Positions 22,446 through 40,008 are shown, counted from the stretch's first letter. The stretch: DNA of 64,000 bases from Blakeslea trispora (GCA_025331445.1 JAIWNE010000003.1:744001-808000), one strand, 5' to 3'. A program made the numbers and translations. The notes: a model not told the origin generated them from the sequence alone.

Positions 22446-24001
22446 ACAAAAGAAGAAAAAAAAAAAGAAGTAAAAGAGCAGACAAAAAAAATGCAATTAA
22501 AATTTTAAAACCTTTTAAAGATAAATCTCATTGGCTAATTTAAAAAAGCAGCCCAAAGGTTTGATCATCTAAAGCCAAGAAAAGCAGCTTTTTGCTCCTA
22601 TTATCTGTTTTGCTGACTTTACAGCGGATGAGAGAGACATGTTGGTTTAATACTTTACAGAGATCCTGCTGCTTGTATATATATATATTACTAATCAATT
22701 GGTTTGCTCAATTGTATATTGATCAGCATGTCTTTTTTTTTATTTTTCTTAAACTTGGAGCCTATTGGGTGTCATTTACTAGCAAGCAACATCTTGCTTC
22801 TCATGCTCGAGTTAGGCTCAATCCTTTTTTTTTTATTAGCTGTGTCTTGCTTGAAAATAGTTTTATTTAGTCATAATAGTAGAAAAGGGAACTGCTCTCT
22901 CGTTAAAGTAGATAGCTCAAGCTTAAAGTTATACTTCGGTTGCTGTTGTCTTTTTTCTTATTTCGATAATCCAAAGAGTCTGATTGAGTACTTTGTTGTT
23001 ATTTCTGTATCATTCTTGCTTCAAACACCGCAAAGTAGATGGTTTCTTAAACAACATGACACGAGCTACAAAACTTATCCAATGTGGTTTTGTCCTGTTT
23101 TGTTTCCATGATGCAGCCGAGCTTTATTAGTATTTGTATGGGCTTGTAGGCAGAGGCACTCGGTCAATGGTATACCTTTCCTTTTGTTTTTGACCAAACT
23201 GGTCAAGAAAAAACAATAAAGATTATTTTAGACGATTCAGTAACGCAAAAGTTCTCTTTTTGGAATACTGTCCACAACTCTCATATGAGTTTCTTTTAAA
23301 AGGCAAAGTGCGTATAAAGGATAAAAAGAAACATTAATAATCTTGATTTGAATTACTTTATGTATGACAAAGCAATCTCTGTATAGTTACATTCTAAATG
23401 AAATAGCATCGAGCTTGCCAATATAAATCTAATATGATGACTTATCCGTAATAGGATAATTGGGTGTTCTATACTATCGGTAAGTGAAATCTTTTTCCTT
23501 GAATGTTTTCATTTCCTCTTGCTGAACACTTGCATAGCATAATTCAGATCCAGGGCTATGTATGACAAAGAAAGTAAATGTTTTATTTTATTCTCGAGCA
23601 ACTAACTCAATGCTGTTTGCCTTTGCTTTTATTTTCATTTGTATTTGGGTCTATTCAAGGAATGAAGCACATATAAAATAATCGAGACTTATCGAAAATA
23701 TCAAACGAGACACAGGATTCTCCTTTACAAATCAATTTCTGTTTTCGGTATTCATTTGCAAGCTGAAAGAACTAAGAAATCTTGCTACTCCGATGCACGC
23801 TCCACCACTCGCCTTTTCTTTTTTTGTTTCTAAAAAAAAAGTTTTTCTTTTTCAAAGCCAATTACTTCCTTTTGAGTTATAAGTCAGAGTCATTTTCTTT
23901 CTTTCTTTCTTTCTTTCTCTTTTTCTTCAATCATTTCTTTTCATTGTCCATTTCTTTGTTACTTAATTGCGTACTACTTCAAGTATACGTAGCAAGAGGA
24001 G
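22446..24001. other. Divergent intergenic region, about 1.55 kb
   Basis: Lies between the divergent RecQ and Bem1-like genes. Short frames at 22592-23111 (+) look like chance in T-rich DNA. A CTTT microsatellite sits at about 23895-23920, about 80-100 bp before the Bem1-like start. No RNA gene recognised. Confidence 0.4.
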
Positions 24002-25637
24002 ATGTTTCTTTCTAAAAAAGAAAGATCGAAAAGCCTTCGACGATTCACCAAAGCAAAGATATCAACACCTGTTGTTCAATCCGCCAATCCAAACCTTGAG
24101 CTGCCCAAGAAAATTATTAAAGCACTTTATGATTATGATGCAAAGGCACCTCACGAGATTTCTTTCAAAAAAGGCGATTTCTTTCATGTAGTTGCAAGAG
24201 AGAATGACTCGCAATGGTTTGAAGCATGCAATCCTGCCTCTAATCTCAAGGGCCTTGTGCCAGTTGGCTATTTCCAAGTCATCGACAAGACAGAAAGAAG
24301 CTTGAATGTGAGCAGACCTATCTCATCATCTACCACAAATTCTTCTTTGACATCTGAACTTGATTCTGGTTTTTCAGATCTTTCTATTCATGGTAAATGA
24401 TACAAACACCAAACATGTTTTTAAACCAGTATATTTATTTATATCTTCTTATAGGCAATAAAAACAAGAAGCAAATATATGGTGTAGTTATGTACGATTT
24501 TAAAGCGGAGCGACCAGACGAATTAGAAGCACAAGCAGGTGAAGCTATTGTGGTGATTGCACAGACAAATCATGAGTGGTATATTGCCAAGCCAATTGGC
24601 AGATTAGGTGGTCCTGGTTTGATCCCTGTCTCGTTTGTACAAGTACGCGATGTAGCCACAGGCGAACTCATTGATGACAAAGATGAAAAGCCTTCTCTAC
24701 CTGGTGTAGATGATTGGAAGAAAATGTCTCAAATTTATGAGGAATCTAGCATCCCTTTAGGCCACTTTGAAGATAAGCCGATCAGACACTCGGGCTCCAC
24801 TTCATCAGAATCCATGAATTATGACATTGTCACTTACGCTTCTATCGACTCCTATATTTTAGAAGGAGATCAATATTGGTTTGTCATTTATGCTCGTGTA
24901 AACGATCATTGTCATCGCATTCTCTATCGACTTTATGAAGGTAAAAGAATACATTCTTGACAAGACTTGATGATATCCTAATGTTGATTCATATAGATTT
25001 TTATGATTTTCAGATGAACTTTATGCAAGCCTTTCCTGTAGAAGCAGGTCAATCAGATCGAGAGCGGATTATACCATTTATGCCAGGACCTTTGACTTCA
25101 ATAGACGAAAGCATCACATACGATAGAAAAGAAGACCTCAACAAGTTCTGCGCAGAACTCTTGAGCTTACCCAGATATCTTTCAGAATCCGAGTTAGTAC
25201 AGCGACAGTTGTTTGGTATTCATGAAGGCGACATTGAGCTTGACTATGATCCTCGAGTGACCCAAGTAGAGCAAGAAAGAGAGAGTCAGCTATTGCAGCA
25301 ATTAGAGACACAACAACTACAGGAACTACACAAAAACGATGTACATAACACAACACCTGATCAAGTAGTCGAACAAGAACCCAAGCAACAATTAAAAATT
25401 AAGATTATTCATAAAGACGATATCTTTGCTATGAAGGTGCCGATTGACTGCTCCTTCAGTTACCTGAAGAAACGAGTACATGAACGTATTCAGAACGAGA
25501 ATATAAGAATGGAATACAGGAATGAAGCTACTGGAAAGAACGAGTCTTTGGAAGAAATAGACATGGAGACGGCTTTTATCCAAGCAATTCAGAAAGGAAA
25601 GCTTACGCTCACAACTATACCAAACACTATTGACTAG
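24002..25637 (+). CDS. BEM1: Bem1/Scd2-type polarity scaffold (SH3-SH3-PX-PB1)
   Basis: Three exons (24002-24392, 24455-24940, 24997-25637) close to 505 aa. Domain order: SH3-1 at about residues 38-95 (IKALYDYDAKAPHEISF), SH3-2 at about 137-195 (YGVVMYDFKAERPDELE), a PX domain at about 255-385 (YILEGDQYWFVIYARV and the RxIPFMPGP loop), and a C-terminal PB1 domain at about 425-505 (KIKIIHKDDIFAMKVP, with a YLKKRV helix). In yeasts this protein holds together activated Cdc42, its exchange factor Cdc24 (through PB1) and PAK kinases at sites of polar growth. Complete and intact. The order and spacing are unmistakable; the exact partners in this fungus are inferred. A glutamine/leucine-rich coiled segment lies between PX and PB1. 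Confidence 0.92.
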
Positions 25638-26501
25638 CTGTTTGGCGGATTCGTTTTTTTTTTTGTTATGCCATTTCTTTGTTCTTTTCTCTATGTATGT
25701 ATTTAGATATATCATCAATTATTATGTATGACTTAGTGTAAATAAAGCACAAACAATCACATCTGGCTTAAATGTGAGTCTAAAAAGGATTTGCCTCAAA
25801 TCCTTCGTGAAGCTTTCATGTATGTTAAAAGAAAAAGACTCTCAAACAATTCCATATTCAATCTAAATCTACAAAGCAAAAAGACAATGAAAACTAAATT
25901 TAATTCATTAGCTTTTTTTTATTCCTACTTTATAGGCCGTAACAAATATAGGATAAATCAAATGATGATTCGTGATGGAAACAAACACTACAAGTATAAG
26001 CAAACACATAGCTGCTATCCATTTTCATATTGCCATCTATCACTAGAAGTCATATGGACACATGAGCTTTCTTATTGTTCGTTCCACAACCATTAAATTG
26101 AATTTATAGCCAAATGAAGAAAAAAAGGGAAGAAAGAAAGGTGATTTCAATACAAACGAAAGCAAGATTTATTAGAAACAAATCTACTTTACCATCTGAC
26201 CTACAATGCTTTGTCTTGTTTGTATTGAACTCTCAATTGATAGACACTAATAATAAAATTCCTAGTAGCTATTATATATGAATAGAACATCACGTTAAGA
26301 AGAAAAGAAGAAGGAATTAGACACTGTTTATTTTTGGAAATTGATGTACCTTCGACGCAGATATCTGTTTCATGCTGGAATAAACGAGGATCCGAGGATA
26401 CTTTTTTCTTTTAAACCATTTCTATAAATCCTTTTCCTTTCTTTCTATTCAGCTATATCTAGTTCTTTTTATATTTTCCTTCTTTTTCTTTTGCTGATAG
26501 A
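25638..26501. other. Intergenic, 860 bp
   Basis: Contains the 3' flank of the Bem1-like gene and a pyrimidine-rich promoter in front of the protease (ctttcctttctttc region near 26430-26490). The frame at 25791-26096 has no recognisable feature. Confidence 0.4.
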
Positions 26502-29500
26502 ATGAAAATACACCTATTGTCAGCTATAAGTCTTTGGTTGTTGAGCGCTTCATCCAGCGCACTTGAAGATGAACATAAAAATTCTCGACTCGATCTGTTG
26601 TTTTCCAACCCAAAATTTCGCCCTAACACCTTGGGCAATGTGATCCCTGGACGATTTATTATCGAATTTGAAGATGGATACCAGGGCTCTTCACTTGATT
26701 TTGTTCATGAAGTTCAAACAATGGCAGAGCCCAGCCTCGAAGGCCGAATCAAAATCAGCATTGCACATGATTTCGCCTCCCAATCCTCTATATTTCGGGG
26801 CGTATCGATCAGTCTAGATGAAGCAGAGATATTGCCTCTTTCAAAACGAAACAAAAATCCAGCTGAATTGCAAGGATTGCACGGAAAAGTTTTAAACGAG
26901 ATTTTGAGTCAGAATCGTGTAAAACATGTGTATCCCGTCACTGAAATTGCTAGACCTAGCTTGAACTTTGCTAATACATTCAATGTCTATTCGATTGAAA
27001 ACAACACAGCTGTCATCAAAACAACAAAGGTCAATGTGCCATCAGATTTGCCTAATCTTCCATTTAGTCATATTTCATCTCAAGTGAATGATGTCCACAG
27101 AAAGCTGAAAACAAAAGGTGCCGGCGTCTTGGTTGGCATAATTGATTCTGGTGAGTTGAGGTCGTCAAAATCTGCTGTGTTTCTCTATTGAAAAAAAAAG
27201 AAATGATTGATTAGGCATTGATTATCGCCATCCTGCATTTGGTAATGGGTTTGGCAAAGACTATCCTGTTAAATTTGGATACGATCTTGTTGGAAATAAC
27301 TACAACTCAAGAGATCTTTCGTCAAAAAAGCAAAGCAGTACCCCTTTAGATGATTGTGAAAAAGGAAACGGTAAAATCACTTTATTTTGTTCCATTTTTC
27401 TTAAAGTTAAATACAAGCGGCTTATTATGTTTTTAGGTCATGGTACACATGTTGCTGGTATTATTGCTGCCAATGACAAGCTGTTTGTAAAGCATAACGT
27501 ATTTCTGTTTCATATTATCGTTCCTAACTTGTTTTCTATTTTAAAAAAAAAATTGGATACACTCTTAAAGAATTTTACAGGTGTTGCTCCAGAAGTTGAT
27601 CTAGGTGTCTGGAGAGTCTTTGGTTGTGATGGCTCTACATCAAATGACATAGTTATGAAGGCTTTACTAGATGCACACGAAGCAGGTAAATTTGTCAAAT
27701 AAAGAAACAACAAACAAGCAAGCAAACAAACAAACAACTGATGTCATTTGTTAGGCTGCGACGTTATCAATCTCAGTTTGGGAAGTCCCAGTAATTGGGC
27801 AGAAGATCCAGGGTCTATTATTGCGGATAGAATTGCACAAAAGGGCACTTTTGGTATGATTAAGCCATAAGAACCATATGGCATGCGCAAGCTAAATCTT
27901 TTCTTGTGTGTCAAAAAAATAGTCATAGCTGCTGCAGGTAACGAAGGACGATCTGGCTCTTTCTATATTGCTTCCCCTGGTGGATTGCCTCAAGTAGTTG
28001 CCTCTGCTTCAGTAGACAATTTATTCAATTTGAAAAAAGTTCTCACTACAGAAGATGGAAAGCAGTTTTGTATGGTTCAAAAATATTCTTACAAAAAGTG
28101 AGTTTTGGAACTAATTGCCATTTGAATCCAATAGCCTATGTCTTGGGTAGCCGAGAAAATGATTTTCCTTCTGGAAAAGTAGTCAGCTACACTAATGAGG
28201 ATTCTGAAGAAGACGCGTGTAATGATATCAAACCAGATAAAGACATCACAGGGAAAATTGTGCTTGTCAAAAGAGGCGGCTGTCTATTCGACACAAAAGC
28301 AGTCAATGTGGAGAAACACGGTGGCAAGGCTGTGATCATTTATGACAATAAGGACGAAGAAGACAGTTTTGCACCTCAGGTTACCCATTCTAATATATCT
28401 GTTTCGGCTGTTACTAAAAGAGTAGGCGAGGAGCTTATAAGCTTAATTAGCAGCAACAAAACTAGTGCCATGGATGGAATTTACATCAAATCAGATGACA
28501 GTCTGTTCCCTCAACCTGTTGATACCGCTAATCAGATATCCAAGTTTTCAAGTTTGGGACCTTTGTATGATATGTCTTTGAAGCCCGACTTTGCAAGCCC
28601 TGGAGGATACATCTTCTCTACTCTTCCCCTCGCAAATGGTGGCTATGGAGTTTTATCCGGTACTTCCATGTCTGCACCCTATATCGCTGGTGCTTATGCT
28701 TTATTTCTTCAAGCTCATGGCAAAGATCACACTGCTACTTTTGTAAAGGAACATTTCCAGAACTATGCTAAACCTATAAAGACAGAAAGTGGCTTGGATA
28801 ACCCTGTTCGCCAAGGCGCAGGACTACTACAATGTGAGTAAACTGCAGAAGAACAAGTCCAATATACTAAGGATTTTTCTTTTCACTCATAGTGTTCGAT
28901 ACAATCAACCAGTCAGTCCATGTTTCCCCTGGGGCCATCAGCTTAAACGATACAGTAAATACAGCACCCGTTACTTTATCGATATCAAATCCTTCCGATC
29001 AAACTGTTTCATACAAGATTAATTATGAAAATAGTTTGGCTATTGCTCCATTCGACATTGAATTACAAGGGTTTGCTCCAGTTGGACCTGTATCTTATAC
29101 ATCTACTAACGTTACTGCCGTAATTGATATATCAGCTCAAGAGATAACACTCGAGCCAGGCGAGTCAACTACCATCAATGTTTCTCTGGTAGAAGTCAAA
29201 GGAGACTCCAAAGATGAGCCATATCCTATCTATGGTGGCTTTATTCGATTTTCCCCTCTAGGCAGCGAAAACGTACTGAAGCCTATTCACGTTCCTTATA
29301 TTGGAGTAAAAGGAGCATTGTCAGAGCTTCCCATTTTTGATGACGGCTATCCTCATCTTTTAAAAAGAAACGTATCAAAGACGTTTAAGCACAGATTAGA
29401 GGATGGTACACGACTCCAAGGCTATGTTCTTGATCGCTCCAAAAGCATCACTTCTTATGTCATCAGTGTGTTTAGGCTTTTAACCGGTAGTCCTCAGGTG

Positions 29501-29776
29501 GTAACAGAGGTACTAGATGAAAACCATACAATGATAGGTACCTTCTTCGAAGAAGATTTCGTTGCCCGGAATACAATGGAAGATCGCAACTATTTCTTTA
29601 CCAAACGTTGGAATGGCACAATGATTCCTGTAGGAGACACTGATGTTACCAAGTCAGTAATACTTGATTCAGGACATTATTATCTTAGATGGAAGGCACT
29701 GAAGCTATTTTCCGATCCTAGTTTGCCTGAGAGTTGGGAAACTAAAACCTCAGTACCCATATACATTAAGCCTTAA
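26502..29776 (+). CDS. Secreted subtilisin-like serine protease (S8A) with PA domain
   Basis: Eight exons (26502-27150, 27215-27370, 27437-27486, 27571-27685, 27755-27853, 27923-28069, 28135-28833, 28893-29776) close to 932 aa. A signal peptide (MKIHLLSAISLWLLSASSSA) and an I9-like propeptide region precede the peptidase. The triad is visible: Asp about 215 (GIIDSGID), His about 270 (GHGTHVAGI) and Ser about 583 (SGTSMSAPYIAG), with the oxyanion Asn in AAAGNEG. A PA domain is inserted between His and Ser (KIVLVKRGGCLFDTKAVN), and a C-terminal fibronectin-like domain follows, as in minor extracellular proteases of fungi. It probably digests external protein. Exon 3 is 50 nt; its acceptor partner is ttaaag before NFTGVAP, chosen because it restores phase and the usual NFTGVAP. 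Intact. Confidence 0.9.
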
Positions 29777-30917
29777 TTACAGCCAATCCCACTCTTTATT
29801 CAGAAATAATAAACATCCAAACTCTTAAATTCCCCATTGTACGACATACACAAAGTCAAACTTTGTGTGTCAATCAAACGCTACCAATCAATGATAACTG
29901 ATAGTTGAAACTCTTTTTGTTTTCTCCTTTAGCAAGCCAAGTTATAGAGCAGCAGAGTAGGCAATGACAGTCTCTTACTGTTTTCTTGAAAGTAGCCATA
30001 CACTACTTCCGGAAATCATTAGAGTAAAAACTAAAGACAAACTATGATTGCTAGTTGAGGATATGAGCAATTCATTCTTGTTAATAGAAGCTCAAAGAGA
30101 ACGATTATCAAGTGGATCCATTAGCTAGAAAGACATACAGCTTTATATGAAATTTAATAAAGAAACAAGCGCCAGCTCTGGAAACTTTGCCATTAATACC
30201 CAAGTGATTTAATAAAAGAAATAAAAATTACAGTAACGGCAGAAAGAAATGAGCAAGAACAGAAAGAGATGAATAATAACAATCTTTTTAAAATTCTTAA
30301 TTTCACTTGAAGGTTTTCGTATTAAGCAATTTTTGTTAGCATAGATTCAGCTTTTCTCTCAACATCTAAGTGTTCTTTCTGCTACTTTTTTTTTTGTTAG
30401 AGTATGATTTGTTGTACTAGGCTTTTGCATAGACAAAATTTAGATCCATTTGGACTGTCAAGCTGTCATCAAAAGATCTTTGATCAAATTCATTGACCGC
30501 TCCATCTCACTTGTCTCCCAGCTACAAAATAAGAAAATGCATACAAATTTGCGCTTCTTTGCAAGTCAGATTTAGACTCAATTTCATCTAAAATTCATGC
30601 TTGAATCATTTTCTGATGGATAAGGATCATTGCTAAGATAGATGGCTATTGACCATATCCAAGACACAGTCAAACATCAATAAGTATAAAGAGACTTCTG
30701 TAAAATACAGACGATTGGCTTCTGTTATATCTAGATGAGCTCCATTATAATATCACTAAACTGTTTAGGAATCATCATTCGAGCTATCGGTGGCTTAAAA
30801 TTGATATGAGTCAGATTCAGAACCCAAACACACGATTAAAGCAATTAGTTTTACTTTTCTGTTTAACCCTCTCTCTTCTTTCGACTCACTACTTTTTTTT
30901 CTTATTCATAACCACTC
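29777..30917. other. Intergenic, 1.1 kb
   Basis: Nothing coding is supported. The last 60 bp before the purine gene are C/T-rich (ctctctcttctttcgactc), a typical promoter/leader of this genome. No repeat seen. Confidence 0.45.
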
Positions 30918-33777
<2,860 letters not shown>

Positions 33778-34350
33778 AAAAAAAAAAAGAGGATTAGCAG
33801 ATTTTATCCCACATTTTCCTTATTTGTATTTTCTTCGAAACAACATGCACAAGATTCTTCATTGTATATATTTATTTTATTCTAGAGTTTTTTGTTTTCC
33901 ATCAATAAACATGATTTTTTTTCTAATTTTTGCTGTAATTCAAACTCTGAAATCATATCTGATGAAACCCAAATAAACAAAGATGATTGGCGATCCAAAG
34001 ATCTTAATAACCAATAAGAAAGGGCACATCTAATAACATCATTGATTAGCCTTTAATAGTCAGAAGTTGACAGAATCATTGTATTCATATCCATATGGTA
34101 AGCGTGAGAAAATTAATAATTGAAAACTCTATATTCATCACCTTTCTTGATCTGTCAACTGTATGAATCGAGTACATATTTATGCTGGAAAAGGATAGAA
34201 GAAAAAAGCAGCAGAGAAAAAAAAATTTTTTTCCTTTGTAAATCAATTTGAAACAGTATAATTTGCTGCCAAATGATGAAATTGTCTTTCCTTTCTCTTT
34301 CTCTCTTTTTTGCCGACTAAAATCCGGGTCTCTGGCCACAACAGATCAAA
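33778..34350. other. Intergenic, 570 bp
   Basis: Separates two + strand genes. An A run directly follows the GARS-AIRS stop. No feature besides the probable permease promoter. Confidence 0.4.
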
Positions 34351-36067
34351 ATGAAAGAATCAAAAAAGACAATTGTAGATCAGGATGCTAGTGGCACTGC
34401 CATTGACATGAATGAAAGCTTTTATTCTTCAGCAATCTCAGTAAATCACTCCCAAGATGGATCCCAAGAACTTCCTCGTCTTCAACGTGGACTCAAGGCT
34501 AGACACATTCAAATGATTTCTTTGGGTGGAACAATTGGTAAAGAGACAACAGAAAAAGTCGCTTTTCGATAAAAATAAGCTAAGAAAAGTCATTTGTTTA
34601 GGTACTGGTCTATTTATGGCCTCTGGTAAAGCTATCTCAAGTGCTGGTCCTGGTGGTGCTTTAGTTTCCTATGGTATTGTGGGTCTTTTGATCTTTTGTG
34701 TCATGATGAGTTTAGGTGAAATGGCAGCTTATCTTCCTGTCTCTGGTAGCTTTGCTCATTTTGCAAAGCGGTTTGTGGACCCTTCTCTTGGATTTATGCT
34801 TGGCTGGATTTACTGGGTCAATTGGTCTATTGGTGTTGCCGTCGAATTGACAGGTGTTGCGATGATCATGGAGTTTTGGGTCAAATCAATTCCTAGTGTT
34901 GTTTGGTCTATCATCTGTCTATTTTTGTTAGTTCTGATTAACGTCTTTTCTGTCAAAGGCTATGGTGAGATCGAGTATTGGATCTCCTTTGTCAAGGTTC
35001 TGACGATTGTTGTCTTTATTATTGTTGGTATCTGTGTCAATACAGGTGCTACAGGAGGTCAATATATTGGTGTTTCAAACTTTCACTTGGCTGGTGGTGC
35101 ATTCCCTTATGGTTTCCTTGGTATCTTCAACGTCTTCATTACTGCCGCCTTCTCTTTCAATGGTGTTGAAATCGTTGGTATTACCGCAGGAGAATCTCAG
35201 AATCCTCACAAGACCGTTCCTGCTGCTGTAAAGCAAGTATTTTTTCGTATCGTTCTGTTCTATATCTTGTCCATCTTGATTATTGGTCTCAACATTCCCT
35301 ATACAGACCCTGATCTCTTGAGAGGCTCAGGCAATATAGCTGTCTCCCCTTTCACTCTTGTCTTCAAGAAGGCAGGTGCTTCCTGGGCTGCTGATCTGAT
35401 GAATGCTATTATCTTGATTACCATGATTTCTGCAGGCAATTCAGGCGTCTATTCTTCTAGTAGAACTCTTTTAGCTCTTGCTGAAGATGGCACTGCTCCT
35501 CGTGTGTTCAAGAAGATCAACAGATGGGGTATTCCAATCTGGTCGGTGCTTACAACATGTGCTGTAGGCTGTCTTGCTTTCTTGACTAGTCTACAAAGTT
35601 CAGGTGTTGTGTTTAATTGGTTGACTGCTCTTCCTTCTGTGGCTGGTCTTATTGTATGGGTCACTATTTCTGTCACTCATATTCGATTCCGTATGGGTCT
35701 AAAAGCCCAAGGTAGATCCTTGACTTCATTGCCTTATGTTGCTCCTTTCTTTCCCTATGGTGATATATTTGTTATCATTGTTGGCTGTATCGTCATTGGT
35801 GGTCAAGGCTATCAAACCTTCTTGCCACCCATTCAACCTGAAAATTGCGTTGCTGCTTATATATCTGTCATGTTTGCCATTGTCTTGTATTTTGGTCATA
35901 AGATAGTCAAGCGTCCTTCCTTTATTAAGGCATCTGAAATGGATTTCGAGACAGGCACAGTCAAAGACCAGGTCTTTGAGATCAAGGAAGGTGCTCTTGA
36001 AGAAGAAGAGGTACAACCTCCTTTTTGGAAGCGTCTTTTAAACAAAATGATTCATATTTTTGCCTAA
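34351..36067 (+). CDS. Amino-acid permease (AAT/YAT family)
   Basis: Exons 34351-34537 and 34602-36067 close to 550 aa. A 50-residue polar N-terminus is followed by [31 protein letters not shown], the signature that opens the first membrane helix of fungal amino-acid permeases (split by the intron inside GTIG). About twelve hydrophobic helices follow; SFNGVEIVGITAGES and the AGNSGVYSSSRTLLALAEDG loop are also family marks. It is a proton-coupled uptake system of the plasma membrane. The substrate cannot be told. The C-terminal tail is acidic then basic. Intact. Confidence 0.9.
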
Positions 36068-36286
36068 ATTGTCTATTTTTTCAAAGATACCATTTTACTC
36101 TTTTCCCTTCATTTTTTTTTGTATTAGAATATCATCCTTCCTTTTTCCACTTATAGATTTGTTAATTGCATGTATCATATTTTTGATTTAGCATCCATTG
36201 TTATTAGAATTAAAATTAGAAGTTCATCAGCATGTTTATATATATAGATTAAGATAATAATAATAATAATGAAAGAGGTATTCTTG
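36068..36286. other. Short convergent intergenic region
   Basis: Permease and Rab4 genes meet tail to tail here, 220 bp apart. Holds a TAA-type microsatellite (aataataataat) at about 36254-36270. Confidence 0.4.
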
Positions 36287-37316
<1,030 letters not shown>

Positions 37317-39009
37317 AGTTTTAAAGGTATATTTATATAATGTATATTAAGGTAGCTGAGGGGGAGAGAAAAGAAGTATATGTATATATATGTATGTAAA
37401 TAAAAGACAGATAAAAGAGAGAACGTTGTTGATAGATAGTAAGTAGCAGGTATATGTAGTCAAATAGATAAAATAGATATCTTTCTCTCTTGTTTCTCTG
37501 ATAATAATTATAGATATCGGTTTCTTTGTACTGAATATATACGTATGTATATACGCATAGACTGAAGTTAATAGAGAGTATTTTCAGGCTAATAATCTGT
37601 ATATAAACAGGCTACTGTAGTAAAAGAAAAGAAAAAGAAACAGAAAAGTTACAGTGGATTAAAAAAAAAGTAGGCCCAATAAAAAGAAAAAAAGCAATTG
37701 GTCAGCTTGAGATGAAAATGGGCCCACGGATTTTAAAAACGGATCATTTAATATGAAAATGGGTCACCAATAAAGAAATTTAATGCATGCTCTTTTTCTT
37801 GCCTTTTCCACAATTCAAGCATGTCTGCCAGAATGTCAAAGAATGCTTTATATTGTTTCTCGAGCCAGCGAAGCTCTTTTGGCTTCTTGAGTTTTTCTTG
37901 TCTAAAACAAAAACAATGTCTACGATCTTCATTAGTATAAATGTTGTATTCTTTCTTCAAAGTGGCTTCTTCCATAACAGTGTCGGCAGGGAATTGTCTC
38001 CTGATTCTTGGTATGATTTCAAATTTTCTCAAGCAAAATGCCTTCTCTTCAACAAAGGCGATCGATTCTTCTTCTCATTCTCTAATCAATCAAGTTAATA
38101 GCATTATCTTTATAAAAGGAAATCGTTGCTCATTTCAAAGCGAAAAATAAATATAGTATCCCAAACGATATTGAGGCAATATTAGTTGTTAATTTGTTTT
38201 CTTTATTAGGCTTTCTTTTGTAGAATACTCTCTTTAAACTTGCTGGTGTGGATGTTGAAATAAAACTTGATGCAAGCCTGATGCATTGCCTCTTGTCTCT
38301 ACTTTTTGTTTTGACTTTCATTTGTTGAGATTCCATTTGCCTATTTCATATACAAAAGTTACGAAATAGATGATTCTTTTTGAAAGAATGTAAAATACAA
38401 ACTGTGTTCTTCACTTCCTAACACTGAAAACAAGCATTTAGTGCTTACATGTCAATTATGTTTGAGACTTGAAGAGGCTGGTATTAGGAACCAAAGAATT
38501 TAAAACAATCAGTATCGGCTTGCCCTATAAACATAAACATTTTCGTGCAACATTATGCATGTCAAAAAAAAAGAGCTCGGCTATTAGGTTTGGGACGGTT
38601 ATGATAAAACGAGTGGTTGACTTATCAGCAAGATAATCGTGAAAACTTTGATGTTGTTTGCTGCAAATCAAGATGTGGATCAATTATATAATGAAAGTTA
38701 ATCAAGCATGAAATAGAAGACTCAAGAAATAACATCAATAAAACTAAAAGAGAGCTTTTGTCAAGGAACGAATGGGTCAGCTTTACTGCATTAAAGAACC
38801 CCTCCCCCAGCAAGCTGTCAAAGTCCCTTTCCTTTTTTTTACAAAATGGTTGTTTTTATTTTTTCTTATTGAAGAGAAAAAACAAAGAGTAGATGAATGG
38901 AAGAATAATACACAAGAGAGAAAAAAATATAAAGAGAAAGGAATTATATAAGGGAAAATTTTAAGACTCTAAAAAAAACAAAAGAAAAGAAGAGAAGGGG
39001 ACCTGACAT
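37317..39009. other. Intergenic, 1.7 kb, with a possible protein fragment at 37748-38050
   Basis: On the minus strand 38050-37748 an open frame reads through a charged, helix-rich sequence (RKFEIIPRIRRQFPADTVMEE, then KELRWLEKQYKAFFDILADMLELW). It has no start codon; an upstream frame at 38336-38130 could supply a first exon but no phase-correct splice was found. It may be a partial or decayed gene. The remainder shows only AT-rich DNA and a GATA/TATATA-rich patch at 37370-37560. Confidence 0.35.
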
Positions 39010-39849
39010 TTATTCCAAAGTGACAGTGGCACCAACAGCTTCGAGGGCCTTCTTCAACTTTTCGGCTTCTTCCTTGGGAACGCTTTCCTTAAGAACCTTA
39101 GGAACACTTTCGACAAACTTCTTGGCTTCAACCAAGTTCAAACCTGCCAAGTTCTTGACTTCACGAATAACCTTTGCCTTAGCAGCAGCATCTACCTTAT
39201 CAATCTTGATGCTGAAGTCGGTCTTTTCAGCAGGCTTTTCTTCTTCGGCAGCAGCAGCAGGAGCAGCAGCACCACCAACAGGCATAGCAACAGGCATAGC
39301 AATATCTTGAATGTTCAAACGAGTCTATCATATTTGTTTTCTTTAATTTCATCATCTTTTATGCAAATACCTCTCTCTCTCTCTCCTCTTTATAAATTTC
39401 GTGTTATTCTTTACCTTTAATTGAGAAACAAGTTCAGAAGTTTGCAATAATGTTAAACCTTCAATTTGATCAACAATGGCAGCAATCTTGGGGTCAACAT
39501 CAGCTGAGCCAGGAGTAGGAAGGGGCTCAGTGGTGTACCAACGTCTGGCACACATAGGAACAGCGGTTGACACACTATAAAATATATTTTTTTTAGAAAA
39601 AGGTACATATTAGCTTATGGCTTGCCCTTCTCCAACTAATTTTATCTCGAGTATTTTTTTTTCTTTCTCGGTCAAATAAACCATGACCGCACTCTGATTA
39701 TGAACTGTTGAATCGATGTCTTACCGAACTGATTGTCTGGCAGCGACAGAAGTGGTAGTGAACAACTTGGAGGAAAGGCGAAGCTAATATGATTGAATAA
39801 TTAAGTTCATGCTTTCTCTTGTCTTATTGCTCCTCAACTCTATTACCAT
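39010..39849 (-). CDS. MNP1: Mitochondrial ribosomal protein bL12 (MRPL12)
   Basis: Stalk protein of the mitochondrial large ribosomal subunit, which recruits elongation factors. Four exons (39849-39847, 39783-39725, 39574-39415, 39324-39010) close to 178 aa. The first coding exon is only the ATG. A basic, Ser/Thr/Arg-rich presequence (MLRLSSKLFTTTSVAARQSV) leads to the L7/L12 N-terminal helices (IAAIVDQIEGLTLLQTSEL), an Ala/Pro hinge, and the C-terminal domain FSIKIDKVDAAAKAKVIREV, ending KKALEAVGATVTLE. All are standard for bL12. The NOT3/5 gene upstream on the same strand ends only 160 bp before the start codon. Confidence 0.92.
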
Positions 39850-40008
39850 TGTTAAAGAACGAAAGAAGAGGGGGCGTCAAGAAAAATAAAAGAGACGGGG
39901 ATAGTGATTCAAGGGTAAAGAAAAAAAAAATAATAAGAAAGGAAAGCAGCAGATTTTTTGCAACTCCGGAAAAAGTCACAGGTCCGGACACATTTTTTAT
40001 TTATTTAT

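Noticed and set aside
22592..23111. Plus-strand hydrophobic frames between RecQ and the Bem1-like gene
   Set aside because: T-rich DNA yields Phe/Leu-rich chance frames; no start context or homology.
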